From an uncultured Erythrobacter sp. (GTDB taxonomy: Bacteria; Pseudomonadota; Alphaproteobacteria; Sphingomonadales; Sphingomonadaceae), in assembly GCA_947503155.1 (NCBI GenBank), contig CANNCL010000005.1:58845-122844 (forward strand): a stretch of 64,000 nucleotides of DNA, read 5' to 3'. Positions 8,476-17,542 of this stretch are shown piece after piece; the first letter of the stretch is position 1, and each line of letters starts with the position of its first letter. A model generated the notes under the pieces. It did not search any database. It had not been told where the DNA came from and was given only the letters and a program-made list of their open reading frames with translations. The translations under genes were made by a program, and so were the position numbers.

Positions 8476-10194
8476 ATGACCCAATATGATCTTGTCATTC
8501 GCGGCGGTACAATAATCGATGGCACTGGCGCGCAGCCAGTGCGCGGCGATATTGCGATATCGGGTCGCACGATCATGGCGATTGGCCAAGTGCAAGGCGA
8601 AGGCGCCGAGGAAATCGACGCCAAAGGGCGTATCGTCACCCCGGGCTTCGTCGATGTACACACACATTATGACGGGCAATCGATTTGGGGCGAGGAACTC
8701 AGCCCTTCTTCTTCGCATGGCGTCACCACCGTAGTGATGGGCAATTGCGGCGTTGGTTTCGCCCCTTGCCGGGCCGAGGATCAAGAATTGCTGATCAACG
8801 TCATGGAAGGGGTGGAGGACATCCCCGGCATTGTCATGACAGAAGGTCTGCCATGGGATTGGGAGACTTTTCCTGAATATCTTGACCGCGTCGATGCTGG
8901 CCAGCGCGATATTGATGTTGCAGCCTACCTCCCGCACAGCCCATTGCGTGTCTATGCGATGGGACAGCGCGGCGCGGGCCAAGAACCTGCAACGGCCGAA
9001 GATTTGGCGACCATGCGCAGGTTAGCGAAAGAAGCGGTGGAGGCAGGCGCATTGGGTTTCGCCACATCGCGCCTTTCGATCCACAAGACCGCTGATGGCG
9101 GCAGCATTCCCAGCTTTGAAACCGATATCAACGAGCTGTCCGAAATTTGCAGCGGGATGAGCGATGCAGGCAGCGGCACATTTCAGATTGTGCTCGATGC
9201 GTTCAAGGGGTGGGATAAGGAATATCGCGTAATCGAAGAGGTTGTTGCAGCCAGCGGCAGGCCAGCGACCTTTACCCTCGCCTCTGGCAATGATGCCCCG
9301 CCGCGTTGGCGCAATGTGCTGAGCATGATGGAGGAGACCACCAACAAAGGCGGTCAAGTCACCGCGCAAGTCATGCCGCGCCCAATTGGGCTGATCGCAG
9401 GGTTGGAGCTGACAGTGCACCCCTTTGTGCTGTGCCCAAGTTGGGCCAAAATCGCCGATCTTAGCGTTTCTGAACAAGTTGCGGCCATGCGCACACCCGG
9501 CATGCGCGCCGCTCTGCTTTCCGAAGAATTCGGTGAGGGCCATCCGTTCAACGAATTGGCGCGCAATTGGGAATGGCTGTTCCCGCTGGACAATCCGCCA
9601 GATTATGCGCCGCCCAAATCGCTCAGCATGGCCGACCAGGCCCGCGCAAAAGGCTGCACACCGCAAGAGATTGCCTATGACCGATTGCTCGAAACACAGG
9701 GCAAAGGTTTCTTTCTTGCCGCACTGGGCAATTACGAAAACGCCAGCTTGGAAAGCGCGCACACCATGCTTAGCGATGCAAATTGCATCCCGGCATTGGG
9801 CGATGGCGGCGCGCATTATGGCGCGATTTGCGATGCCAGCTATTCAACCTATCTCTTGTCCGAATTTGTCAGCGGCAAGAACCGCGAAGGGCTGAGCTTT
9901 GATCTGCCGCAAGCGATCCATATGCTGTCGGCCAAAGCGGCCAATGCGGTTGGCCTGAACGACAGGGGCACGCTGAAAGTCGGCGCGAAGGCGGATATCA
10001 ACGTGATTGATTTGGAGCGCTTGCAGCTCCATCTGCCCGAAATCATCCGCGATTTGCCTGCGGGCGGACGCAGGCTAACCCAGCGTGCAACCGGTTATGA
10101 TGCGACGATTGTTTCAGGCAAGGTGATCCGCCGGGGTGATGTATCGACGGGCGCGTTGCCGGGCAAATTGATACGCGGCGCGCAGGCTGCTTAA
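8476..10194 (+). CDS. N-acyl-D-amino-acid deacylase (amidohydrolase superfamily)
   Basis: A 572-residue cytoplasmic zinc hydrolase that removes acyl groups from N-acyl-D-amino acids. It opens with YDLVIRGGTIIDGTG and the metal motif DVHTHYDG. It has the family's GNCGVGFAPC segment, which supplies the metal-binding Cys in D-aminoacylases. ALGDGGAHYGAICD carries the catalytic Asp, and GLNDRGTLKVGAKADINVID closes the composite beta domain. Length and motif order fit the D-aminoacylase/N-acyl-D-Asp/Glu deacylase group; the preferred side chain is not predictable. The 12-bp tandem repeat is directly upstream, and it is followed by the convergent nsrR gene. Confidence 0.88.
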   Translation: MTQYDLVIRGGTIIDGTGAQPVRGDIAISGRTIMAIGQVQGEGAEEIDAKGRIVTPGFVDVHTHYDGQSIWGEELSPSSSHGVTTVVMGNCGVGFAPCRAEDQELLINVMEGVEDIPGIVMTEGLPWDWETFPEYLDRVDAGQRDIDVAAYLPHSPLRVYAMGQRGAGQEPATAEDLATMRRLAKEAVEAGALGFATSRLSIHKTADGGSIPSFETDINELSEICSGMSDAGSGTFQIVLDAFKGWDKEYRVIEEVVAASGRPATFTLASGNDAPPRWRNVLSMMEETTNKGGQVTAQVMPRPIGLIAGLELTVHPFVLCPSWAKIADLSVSEQVAAMRTPGMRAALLSEEFGEGHPFNELARNWEWLFPLDNPPDYAPPKSLSMADQARAKGCTPQEIAYDRLLETQGKGFFLAALGNYENASLESAHTMLSDANCIPALGDGGAHYGAICDASYSTYLLSEFVSGKNREGLSFDLPQAIHMLSAKAANAVGLNDRGTLKVGAKADINVIDLERLQLHLPEIIRDLPAGGRRLTQRATGYDATIVSGKVIRRGDVSTGALPGKLIRGAQAA

Positions 10195-10367
10195 ACGCGA
10201 GAGCGGGCTGATGGGGTGAGCCGAACCGGACCAAACTTTGGAGCCCCCGCTTCCCAACCTACCTTGAGATACGCAGCCGGTTGGCGGGCAAAGGTATATC
10301 TGACCAAAGCCAGTCGGCCTGCTTTTATGCTGGGCCCGGCGGTTAGTTTGGCCGGAAGCAGTGAAAT

Positions 10368-10799
10368 TCATTGGCGATCTAAGAGCAATTGAAAAGCGTG
10401 AACATCCCCAACCAAATCAGAAACCGTAAACGCGTCAAGGTGATGTAAGAACGCCTCCACTGCGCCGCTTAGCGCATGACGTAGTCCGCAGGCCGGGCTG
10501 ACAACGCAGGCATTCGTCGCAGGGTCAAAGCATTCTACAAAGTTGCCGGTTTCTTCCATAGTCCGGACGATTGCTCCGACGTTGAGCGCATCGGGTGACC
10601 GCGCCAGCTTTAAGCCGCCACTTCGGCCGCGCACGCTTTCGATGAAGCCCTCGGCGGCCAACCTTTGAGCGACCTTCATAAGGTGGTTCTTCGAGATTCC
10701 ATACGATCTGGCAATTTCAGCGATCGGATGGTGCCCCTCCTTGGCCGCAAGAAACATCAAGGTGCGCAAGGCGTAATCGGTCTGAACGGATAATCTCAT
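10368..10799 (-). CDS. nsrR: Nitric-oxide-sensing Rrf2-family repressor NsrR
   Basis: A 143-residue Rrf2-family winged-helix protein. Residues 1-60 form the DNA-binding domain (QTDYALRTLMFLA, SYGISKNHLMKVAQRLA). Three cysteines, Cys90, Cys98 and Cys104 in ECFDPATNACVVSPACGL, match the [Fe-S] ligands of NsrR. Nitrosylation of that cluster releases DNA. The spacing and the following RHALSGAVEAFL helix match NsrR better than IscR. It is divergent from the truncated-hemoglobin/norZ operon. Two NsrR-type palindromes lie between, one immediately at its own start, indicating autorepression and control of the NO-detoxification genes. Confidence 0.92.
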   Translation of the reverse strand: MRLSVQTDYALRTLMFLAAKEGHHPIAEIARSYGISKNHLMKVAQRLAAEGFIESVRGRSGGLKLARSPDALNVGAIVRTMEETGNFVECFDPATNACVVSPACGLRHALSGAVEAFLHHLDAFTVSDLVGDVHAFQLLLDRQ

Positions 10800-10801
10800 A
10801 A

Positions 10802-10824
10802 AAGATGCATATCATATATTGCAT
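10802..10824. promoter_or_regulatory. NsrR operator 1, adjacent to the nsrR start
   Basis: An imperfect palindrome AAGATGCATAT / ATATTGCAT flanks the nsrR start codon at 10799. It resembles the established NsrR consensus of two ATGCAT-containing arms. Its position suggests autoregulation. Confidence 0.6.
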
Positions 10825-10844
10825 TGTGCCTCCAAGAGGCATAA

Positions 10845-10867
10845 ACGATGCATATGAAATACATCTT
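10845..10867. promoter_or_regulatory. NsrR operator 2 upstream of the truncated hemoglobin gene
   Basis: The core GATGCATATGAAATACATC is a near-perfect match to the NsrR consensus of two AAGATGCATTT-like arms. It lies 15 bp before the hemoglobin ATG at 10883, so NsrR bound here would block the operon promoter or transcript start. It also argues against the upstream in-frame ATG at 10805, which would place both operators inside coding sequence. Confidence 0.75.
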
Positions 10868-10882
10868 AACCGAGTCGATGTC

Positions 10883-11341
10883 ATGAACTCCGCTAATTAT
10901 GCCGAGCAAGCCAGGGCGAAAAAGACCGCTGATGCGCATGCAATCGGCATTCATGACGCGCTGATCTCCGACTTGGTCGAGCGCTTCTACGCGGCCATCC
11001 GCAAGGACAGCCTTCTCGGTCCGATCTTCTCGAAACATGTCACGAATTGGCCAGTGCATCTGGCGCGAATGAAAGACTTCTGGGCCTCTGTGACACTTGA
11101 GTCAGGCCGCTTTCGCGGGAGCCCGATGGCCAAGCACATTGCCGTGGGGGGATTGGACGAGGCGCATTTCAAGCGCTGGCTACAGCTTTGGGAAGAAACG
11201 GTTGAAACTGTTGTCGCTGACGACAGGGCTTCCGAGGTCTTCCGCTCAGCTGCCAAGCGCATCGCCTCAAGCCTCCTCACCGGAATTCAGGTTCACCGAG
11301 GCGGTTTGGACGCAGTCCTAACCACAAAGGAGAAGCAGTAA
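10883..11341 (+). CDS. Group III truncated hemoglobin
   Basis: A 152-residue heme protein. Aligning by eye to Campylobacter Ctb gives Tyr36 at B10 (RFYAAIRKD), His59 at E7 (WPVHLARMKDFW), proximal His85 at F8 (MAKHIAV) and Trp99 at G8 (FKRWLQLW), the full group III set. Members of this group bind and turn over O2 and NO. Here it is the first gene of an NsrR-controlled operon with norZ, which points to nitric-oxide detoxification. I chose the ATG at 10883 because it lies downstream of both NsrR palindromes and gives the normal family length. The stop codon overlaps the next ATG by one base (TAATG). Confidence 0.9.
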   Translation: MNSANYAEQARAKKTADAHAIGIHDALISDLVERFYAAIRKDSLLGPIFSKHVTNWPVHLARMKDFWASVTLESGRFRGSPMAKHIAVGGLDEAHFKRWLQLWEETVETVVADDRASEVFRSAAKRIASSLLTGIQVHRGGLDAVLTTKEKQ

Positions 11342-11784
11342 TGTTGATGGATTTTCAGATCGAGAGCAGCCACGAAGCAACTGCTGAGATCCTCGCATGC
11401 ACGCCTGTCATTGATCGCGGTCGCAATTCGCCAGCACATGAAATTCGGACGTTCGAACTTTCCGGTTCGGTCTGGCAGGCGATGTTTGCCTGCTACGCGG
11501 TTTTCTTCGGCGCACTTATTCTGGCGACTGGACACAGCACTGCGGCCATCTTCGCTTTGGTCGTTAGCATTGGCTACACCACCGTCTATTTTGGCACTGC
11601 CTCAATTCTCAATCGCGTCAGCGGGCCTGAGCGAGCGACCTTGGCAAAAGTCTCGTTGGTCACCGGAATGCGAACCAATACGGGTTGGATGAGCAACAAT
11701 TCCGTCAATGCACAAATCCTAATTGTGCCTGTATCACTCGTTATCTTTGCATGCAGTTTCGCGTTCATCCGGGCGCTGGCGTGA
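11341..11784 (+). CDS. Small membrane protein of the NO-detoxification operon
   Basis: A 147-residue protein I do not recognise by family. A hydrophilic N-terminus of about 40 residues is followed by two adjacent membrane helices (from WQAMFACYAVFF and from AAIFALVVSIGY), a polar loop of about 30 residues with RATLAKVSLVTGMRTNTGW, and a third helix near the C-terminus (ILIVPVSLVIFACSF). It is coupled to the hemoglobin gene (TAATG) and to the DUF1971 gene (TGATG), so all three are almost certainly co-translated. A role in NO or redox stress at the membrane is inferred only from this position. Confidence 0.75.
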   Translation: MLMDFQIESSHEATAEILACTPVIDRGRNSPAHEIRTFELSGSVWQAMFACYAVFFGALILATGHSTAAIFALVVSIGYTTVYFGTASILNRVSGPERATLAKVSLVTGMRTNTGWMSNNSVNAQILIVPVSLVIFACSFAFIRALA

Positions 11785-12092
11785 TGACACAAACTGACAT
11801 GACACCAGTCCCTTATGCGACGTCGCCCGTTTTTGACGAACACAGTTTGCCGCATGCGCTGCGCAAGGAACATCGGACCAAGGATGGCACGTGGGGCTTG
11901 CTGCAGGTGTTGGAGGGGGAGGTCGAGTTGGTGTTTCTAAACCCACCTCAGGACCGGCGGGTTAAGCCGGGCAATCCGGCGCCTATTCCGCCCCAATCGC
12001 CCCATTACGTCAAACTGTTGGGGCCAATGAAGATGCAGGTCGAATTTCACCACTCCGACCCATTTGCGCAAACGAAGGGCTGCGGAAAATGA
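11784..12092 (+). CDS. DUF1971 (TehB-like N-terminal, cupin-like) protein
   Basis: About 102 residues matching the DUF1971 domain: PYATSPVFDEHSLPHALRKE, then HRTKDGTWGLLQVLEGEVEL and IPPQSPHYVKLLG followed by a VEFHHS strand. The fold is a small beta barrel also found in front of some TehB-type methyltransferases, and it frequently accompanies NO-stress genes. Its biochemical role is not settled. The start at 11784 overlaps the previous stop (TGATG) and gives exactly the domain length; longer in-frame starts would overlap the membrane-protein gene. The C-terminus has a single GCGK Cys. Confidence 0.8.
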   Translation: MTQTDMTPVPYATSPVFDEHSLPHALRKEHRTKDGTWGLLQVLEGEVELVFLNPPQDRRVKPGNPAPIPPQSPHYVKLLGPMKMQVEFHHSDPFAQTKGCGK

Positions 12093-12208
12093 CGCAGCCG
12101 AGCCTCGGCAGGCACTAGCGAGACCGCGCTGTATCGCGGCCAAACAGCGGCACATGGTTCCGCATCAACATGCGGCGACCGACTTGATTCAGAGGATGGG
12201 AACACGTC

Positions 12209-14482
12209 ATGGATAGCTATCAAGAAACATTTACGATCAAGCGGCTCTGGATCATCTTGAGCGTTGGCATGGCGTTTATGTTCGGCATCTTGCTGTTGCT
12301 GGGTGCGCAGATTTACCAGCAGGCGCCGCCAATGCCGGAGCGCGTGACCTCTGCTTCGGGCGAAATTCTATATACGCGTGATGACATCGAGACCGGGCAG
12401 AACGTCTGGCAATCGATCGGCGGGATGGAGCAAGGATCTATCTGGGGCCATGGCAGTTATCTGGCGCCAGACTGGAGCGCCGACTGGCTGCACCGCGAGG
12501 CGGAAGCATTGCTGGCCTCTGGTAAGCTGGCCGCACCCGAGGGGCTTACGCAGGCCCAGCTGACCGCGGTGCAATTGGCTGAACTCAAAACGCAGATGCG
12601 CCGCAACACCTATGACCCGGAAACAGGCGAGATCACGGTTACTGACGCGCGTGCGGATGCCATTCGCTCAGTCGAAGCGCATTATCTCAGCTTGTATCAA
12701 GGTGATAATATAGAGGCGCTCGCCCTGCGGCGCGATTATGCCTTCCCGGTGCACGGCCTATTGACTGAAGCCGAAGCGAAACAGCTTTCGGCATTCTATT
12801 TCTGGACCGCATGGGGCGCGACCACCAATCGCCCAGGGCAGGACATCACTTATACCAGCAATTGGCCGCACGAGCCGCTGGTCGGCAATGTGCCGCCTGC
12901 CAGCCTGCTGATGTGGAGCATCGCCTCGGTCATTCTTTTGTTGGCCGCCGCTGGTGCTTTGATCGGCTATTATGTGAAACAGTTCGATCGCTGGCGTGAC
13001 GATATCCTTCCCTATGAAGGCATGGCCAAAACGGATATCTGGGCCAGCGCGGCGATCACCCCATCGATGAGAGCGACCGCGAAGTACTTCTGGGGCGTTT
13101 GCGCGCTGTTTCTGGCGCAGGTGCTGCTTGGCATCATAACGGCGCATTATGCGGTCGAGGGACAAGGGTTATATGGCCTGCCCTTCGCTGAATACTTGCC
13201 ATATTCGGTCACCCGGACGTGGCATACCCAGCTCGCCGTATTGTGGATCGCAACAGCATGGCTGGCCACCGGGCTTTATGTGGCTCCCATGCTCGGCGGA
13301 AGCGAACCAAAATTTCAACGCTTCGGCGTCAATTTCCTGTTCTTCAGTCTTCTGATCATCGTGATCGGCTCATTTGCCGGGCAATGGGCTGCGGTGCACC
13401 GCTATTTCAACGATCTGACCATGAACTTCTGGTTCGGCCATCAAGGCTATGAATATGTCGATCTCGGCCGGTTCTGGCAGATTTACCTGACCATTGGTTT
13501 GTTCTTGTGGGTTGGCCTTGTGCTGCGCGGCCTATGGCCGGTGTTGCAGCGTAAAGGTGGAAAGTCGCTGATCTATCTTGTTCTGGTTTCAGCAATAGCC
13601 ATCGGTCTGCTTTACGCGGCTGGGTTGATGTGGGGGCAACATACGCACATTTCGGTGATGGAATATTGGCGTTGGTGGGTCGTACATCTGTGGGTCGAAG
13701 GCATCTTCGAAGTCTTTGCCACCGCGATCATCTCGCTGCTGTTTGTTCGCATGGGAATATTGCGCACATCCACCGCCACGATAATGGTGTTATTCGCCAC
13801 CATAATCTTCCTGTTTGGCGGAGTGCTCGGGACGTTTCACCACCTCTATTTCAGCGGCACTCCGACCTCAGTTATCGCGGTAGGTGCGATGTTTTCGGCG
13901 CTAGAAGTTGTTCCGCTTTTGGTGGTGGGGTTCGAAGCCTACACGCGCCACAAGGTCGAAAATGAAGTGGAATGGGAGCGCAATTACCACTGGCCGTTCA
14001 TGTTCTTCGCCGCAGTCCTGTTCTGGAATTTGGTTGGCGCTGGCTTGTTCGGGTTTATGATCAACCCGCCGATCGCGCTCTATTACATGCAAGGCCTGAA
14101 CTTGACGGCGAACCACGGACACGCGGCACTATTCGGCGTGTACGGGATGCTTGGATTGGGTCTCACGCTCTACTGCATGCGCGGGCTCACTGACATTGCG
14201 GTGTGGGATAACAGGCTAATTAAGATATCCTTTTGGTCACTGAATATCGGCCTTGCCATGATGACATTCCTGTCTCTTTTACCGCAAGGCATTTTGCAGA
14301 CCTATACGAGTATCGAGTATGGCTATTCCTTCGCCCGCTCGGCTGAATTCATTCACAGTCCAATTATGCAGGCACTGGTCTGGGCGCGCGTGCCCGGCGA
14401 TGTCGTTTTCAGCGTTGGCGTGTGTGCGTTTGTTTGGTTCGTGTTTAAGGCTTTCATGCCGCAAAAACGGACGACGGCATGA
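12209..14482 (+). CDS. norZ: Quinol-dependent nitric oxide reductase (qNOR)
   Basis: A 757-residue integral membrane enzyme that reduces 2 NO to N2O using quinol. An N-terminal helix (about residues 11-33) and a large periplasmic cytochrome-c-like but heme-free domain (GEILYTRDDIETGQNVWQ, about residues 50-225) precede a twelve-helix NorB core. The heme and FeB ligand motifs are visible: TRTWHTQLAVLW, VVHLWVEGIFEV with its two conserved glutamates, GTFHHLYF, and NHGHAALFGVYG. The fused N-terminal domain and the absence of a norC gene indicate the quinol type. It lies 116 bp after DUF1971 in the NsrR-controlled operon. A GAGGATGGGAAC stretch precedes the ATG. Confidence 0.95.
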   Translation: MDSYQETFTIKRLWIILSVGMAFMFGILLLLGAQIYQQAPPMPERVTSASGEILYTRDDIETGQNVWQSIGGMEQGSIWGHGSYLAPDWSADWLHREAEALLASGKLAAPEGLTQAQLTAVQLAELKTQMRRNTYDPETGEITVTDARADAIRSVEAHYLSLYQGDNIEALALRRDYAFPVHGLLTEAEAKQLSAFYFWTAWGATTNRPGQDITYTSNWPHEPLVGNVPPASLLMWSIASVILLLAAAGALIGYYVKQFDRWRDDILPYEGMAKTDIWASAAITPSMRATAKYFWGVCALFLAQVLLGIITAHYAVEGQGLYGLPFAEYLPYSVTRTWHTQLAVLWIATAWLATGLYVAPMLGGSEPKFQRFGVNFLFFSLLIIVIGSFAGQWAAVHRYFNDLTMNFWFGHQGYEYVDLGRFWQIYLTIGLFLWVGLVLRGLWPVLQRKGGKSLIYLVLVSAIAIGLLYAAGLMWGQHTHISVMEYWRWWVVHLWVEGIFEVFATAIISLLFVRMGILRTSTATIMVLFATIIFLFGGVLGTFHHLYFSGTPTSVIAVGAMFSALEVVPLLVVGFEAYTRHKVENEVEWERNYHWPFMFFAAVLFWNLVGAGLFGFMINPPIALYYMQGLNLTANHGHAALFGVYGMLGLGLTLYCMRGLTDIAVWDNRLIKISFWSLNIGLAMMTFLSLLPQGILQTYTSIEYGYSFARSAEFIHSPIMQALVWARVPGDVVFSVGVCAFVWFVFKAFMPQKRTTA

Positions 14483-14956
14483 TAAATTTGACAGGCTATC
14501 CCATGCAAAAAACTGCAGAATGCCCAGAGCCCGGCATGGCTGTTTGGTGGCCATGTCAGCCTGATTGTATTGGCCGAAATTTGGCAGCAAACTGTCACAG
14601 ACGACTGCAAGTTTGAATGTCAGCTTTCGCCGATAAACGTTCCAAAACGCGCATTCCGGTTTTCACTCAATTACCGCCATGGAACGATCGCCCCCCATAA
14701 GCCGCCGCGGGGTGAACCCCGCCTGGCGTCCAAATACAGTCAGATATCAATCCCGCGCTCAGCCAGCGGATCCTCGACGTTCCGCAGCGACAGTGAGAAC
14801 TGGGCGTATATCATGACGACTAAGCGGATGATCTCGGGTGATGAGGTGCAATAGCGAAACGGACTGGCTGGTTTTCGAAGTCAGCGCATCGCCCTGCCCC
14901 ACCTTCACCGCCTCGATCGTCAATCAGGTGCATTGCCAATCGGGCACAAATTGCGA
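14483..14956. other. Non-coding stretch after norZ
   Basis: This is 474 bp with no convincing gene. It contains a short hairpin (CATGGC / GCCATG near 14533-14556), a possible terminator for norZ but without a T tract. It also has a compact inverted repeat GCGGGGT / ACCCCGC at 14707-14722, and then the decayed IS end listed separately. Confidence 0.6.
14742..14945 (-). mobile_element. Decayed right-end fragment of the IS6-like element
   Basis: It aligns base by base with the transposase 5' region and right end of the intact copy at 55817-56656. Both share TATCAATCCCGCGCTCAGCC, GCGGATGATCTC, GCGAAACGG and GGTGCATT. Many substitutions and small indels show an old copy. The terminal CTGACAG is no longer recognisable. 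Confidence 0.7.
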
Positions 14957-15856
14957 TTAGGCTGACATCGCCCTTCCAAGGCCTTGCGCTATTACGTCAA
15001 AAACCACCCGAATTCGCAAATTCGTTCTGAGTTCCCGATGCGCGACCAACCAAGTTTCGATCTTTAGCTGTTCGAACGGTGGGAACGGGTTTTCCAGCTC
15101 TGGATACGCTTCGCCGATCTGCACAGGAAGCAACCCAATTCCAAGGCCTTGCCTAATCAATGCAAGCGACAGTGTCGTGCTTGATGTGAGGAAGTTGAAG
15201 TTCGCTGTTGTAAGGTTTATCCCGCGCGACACCATCAGCCCGAGCCGCAGTTCAGGATCGTCGAAACCAACAAATTGCATCTTCGCAAGATCTGCCGCCC
15301 GCGAGGGACGACCGGCTGCGTCAAGGTATTGCGTTGAGGCGTAAAGTTGTGCGGTTGTGTCGCGAAGCCGTTTCGCGATCAGATCGGCATCTTGCGGGCG
15401 AGAATGCCTGATTGCGATATCGGCTTCGCGCCGCCGTAGGTCGCTTAATTCATTCGAAACAACGATTTCGACCTGAAGCTCCGGCGCTTTGGTTCGCAAG
15501 CTCTCGAGGATGGGTGGCAGGAAATAGGTCGCCATTCCGTTGGTTGCAGCGATTACGACCTTGCCGGTAACAGTCTGGGATTGGCCCGCCGCTGTAAGAG
15601 AGATGCGGTTTGCTGCACTCCCCATACTGCGAAAATGTTCAAGCAGCTCGGTGCCTGTCTGCGTTAGAATAAGCGCGCGGGATGTCCGTTCAAACAATGT
15701 TACGCCAAGCGCTTCTTCGATACCGGCAACCTGTCGGCTAAGTGTGGGCTGTGTCAGGCCCAAGGCTCGGGCTGCTGCCGACAGCGATCCCTCTTCGGCC
15801 GTCACAAGAAACGCGCGCGCCTGATTCCAATCGAAAGCTGATCGTCTCCACTCCAT
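14957..15856 (-). CDS. LysR-family transcriptional regulator
   Basis: A 299-residue protein. Residues 6-65 are the LysR winged helix (FLVTAEEGSLSAAARALGLTQPTLSRQVAGIEEALGVTLFER). The rest is a periplasmic-binding-protein-like effector domain in two lobes (VVIAATNGMATYFLPPIL; ADIAIRHSRP; LALIRQGLGIGLLPVQ). It is divergent from the methyltransferase/DUF2306 pair at 16020, with 163 bp between. That gap has an imperfect repeat ATTG-ATGCG-CAAT at about 15879-15891, which could be part of its binding site. The inducer is unknown; the target is inferred from the divergent arrangement. Confidence 0.9.
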   Translation of the reverse strand: MEWRRSAFDWNQARAFLVTAEEGSLSAAARALGLTQPTLSRQVAGIEEALGVTLFERTSRALILTQTGTELLEHFRSMGSAANRISLTAAGQSQTVTGKVVIAATNGMATYFLPPILESLRTKAPELQVEIVVSNELSDLRRREADIAIRHSRPQDADLIAKRLRDTTAQLYASTQYLDAAGRPSRAADLAKMQFVGFDDPELRLGLMVSRGINLTTANFNFLTSSTTLSLALIRQGLGIGLLPVQIGEAYPELENPFPPFEQLKIETWLVAHRELRTNLRIRVVFDVIAQGLGRAMSA

Positions 15857-16019
15857 TATTTGCGTATACCAAAACTAAATTGATGCGCAATTTCGTATTT
15901 GGACCGAGTGATCTAAATGCTGGCTATGGACGTTCCTTGGCAGATTGGTTGGTTGCATTGATGATTAGCAGAGAATTAGGGGCTCACCCTGCGAGCCGCT
16001 GGCTCCGAACACAGTTCCG

Positions 16020-16769
16020 ATGAACTGCCGTTCAATCGGCTCGTGGGAGTTTGCGATCAATCGCCGTGTTCGCGCTCCGGCTGACTTGGCCCGGGAATAT
16101 GATGCAGCTCCCGTAAAGTGGGTGCAGATCGCCCGCAGTTTGCAGCTTGAAAACACCTATCGAGAAGCGCTCGTCGCCAGCAACGTTTTGTCAGTCATAG
16201 GAGATGGAGCAACAGGCGCGCGAGTGCTTGATTGTGGAATTGGAAGTGGGAGCCTCTCGCTCGCGCTGAACAATATCATCACCGTGAAACCCGTTTTTTG
16301 CGGAATTGACGTTTCCAATGAGATGCTTGGTGTAGCGGATGTCGAGATGCGCCAAGCCGGGATGACACCTGAACTTCAACAAGCCAACATTCTTTCAATA
16401 CCCCATGCGGATCAATCCTTCGATCTCGTCATGGCCGCCCACGTCCTCGAATACCTCCCCGAACCACAGCTGGCTCTGGAGGAAATGATCCGCGTTCTGA
16501 GGCCGGGAGGTGTCCTGTTTGTCTGCATAACGCGGCCATCGGTATTTGGTACGATCGTTCAATTGCTTTGGCGGACATGGGCGGTCACAGAAAAGCAAGG
16601 TGCGGCTTGGCTGCGTAATTGCCAGCTGAACTATATTGGATACCGACCGGTCAACCTTGGCCCCTGGGCGGGCCGAGGCAGCACAGCCTTTTGGGCGCAA
16701 AAACCAAATGAGGGACCGAAAAACTCACAGCAAGTTTCCGCCGATTTGCCCGAAGCGTGCTTGCTATGA
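16020..16769 (+). CDS. Class I SAM-dependent methyltransferase
   Basis: A 249-residue protein with a methyltransferase core at about residues 60-175: VLDCGIGSGSLSLAL (SAM loop), CGIDVSNEMLG, QANILSIPHADQSFDLVMAAHVLEYL and MIRVLRPGGVLFVCI. The N-terminus contains LAREYDAAPVKW. Beyond the core it has an unusual tail with QLNYIGYRPVNLGPWAG. The ATG at 16020 has only a weak ribosome-binding site, so the precise start is uncertain. The stop overlaps the ATG of the DUF2306 gene, so the two products are co-translated and probably act together, with the divergent LysR as likely regulator. Confidence 0.75.
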   Translation: MNCRSIGSWEFAINRRVRAPADLAREYDAAPVKWVQIARSLQLENTYREALVASNVLSVIGDGATGARVLDCGIGSGSLSLALNNIITVKPVFCGIDVSNEMLGVADVEMRQAGMTPELQQANILSIPHADQSFDLVMAAHVLEYLPEPQLALEEMIRVLRPGGVLFVCITRPSVFGTIVQLLWRTWAVTEKQGAAWLRNCQLNYIGYRPVNLGPWAGRGSTAFWAQKPNEGPKNSQQVSADLPEACLL

Positions 16770-17476
16770 AATCGCTAAGCCGCCCCGAATGGGCGCTGTT
16801 GATACTGATCATGGTGTACTCTTTTATACCTGCCATCGGCGGGTTGATGCGCGTGCTTGAACTGGCAGGCGGCCCAGTTATCGGCCCTGCAAATACGCGC
16901 GCCTTATCCGCCCCCTTTCCCATTGCGGCCCACATCATGGCCAGTTCGGTTTTTCTGGTGCTCGGTGCGCTTCAATTCTTGCCGAGCCTAAGGCGCCATC
17001 ACCGTAGTTCACACCGCGTAATAGGACGCGCCGTTGTTATTGCCGGAGGTCTATCGGCTGTGAGCGGCCTTTGGATGACCCATTACTATTCCTTCCCCAG
17101 CGACCTGCAGGGAAACTTGCTTTATTGGGTCAGAATGGCCCTTGGGTCACTGATGATTGGCCTTCTGATCTGGGCCGTGATCGCGATCAAATCTAGAAAC
17201 ATTTTTCAGCATAGCGCCGCAATGTTGCGGGCCTATGCCATTGGTCAAGGAGCGTCGACACAGACGTTTCTAGGGATCAGCTGGATAGTCATTAACGGGT
17301 CGGAAGTTGTGGGCCCTATGCGCGATGCCGTCATGGTATTTGCATGGGGCGCGAACCTGTTGATTGCCGAAATTCTAATCGGGATTCGGTTCAGGACGAA
17401 GCCGTCATTCGCCAAATCACTGCTGACAAAATGGCCGCGATTTTCCGTCAAGAATCTCAAGAGACCGCCCGTTTGA
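16766..17476 (+). CDS. DUF2306 multi-helix membrane protein
   Basis: About 236 residues, nearly all hydrophobic, with roughly six membrane segments. It matches DUF2306: a first helix, then PFPIAAHIMASSVFLVLGALQ, the conserved basic HRVIGRAVV, an SGLWMTHYY segment, and a later FQHSAAMLRAY. This family is of unknown function and often carries several conserved histidines in the membrane, as here. I chose the ATG at 16766, which overlaps the stop of the methyltransferase (ATGA), over a GTG nine bases upstream. Confidence 0.75.
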   Translation: MKSLSRPEWALLILIMVYSFIPAIGGLMRVLELAGGPVIGPANTRALSAPFPIAAHIMASSVFLVLGALQFLPSLRRHHRSSHRVIGRAVVIAGGLSAVSGLWMTHYYSFPSDLQGNLLYWVRMALGSLMIGLLIWAVIAIKSRNIFQHSAAMLRAYAIGQGASTQTFLGISWIVINGSEVVGPMRDAVMVFAWGANLLIAEILIGIRFRTKPSFAKSLLTKWPRFSVKNLKRPPV

Positions 17477-17542
17477 TGGCTGTCAAAGGCGTTGCCTGAC
17501 GACGGGCAATGATTGGATCACAAAATCACAAAAGGAACCACA

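Noticed and set aside
8283..8489. 68-codon frame running through the 12-bp tandem repeat (TETF repeats)
   Set aside because: It overlaps the deacylase start, and the repeat alone keeps the frame open. No start signal is seen; it is better treated as a leader-region repeat.
10805..10882. Longer N-terminus for the truncated hemoglobin from the ATG at 10805
   Set aside because: It would place both NsrR operators inside the coding region and add 26 residues not found in the family.
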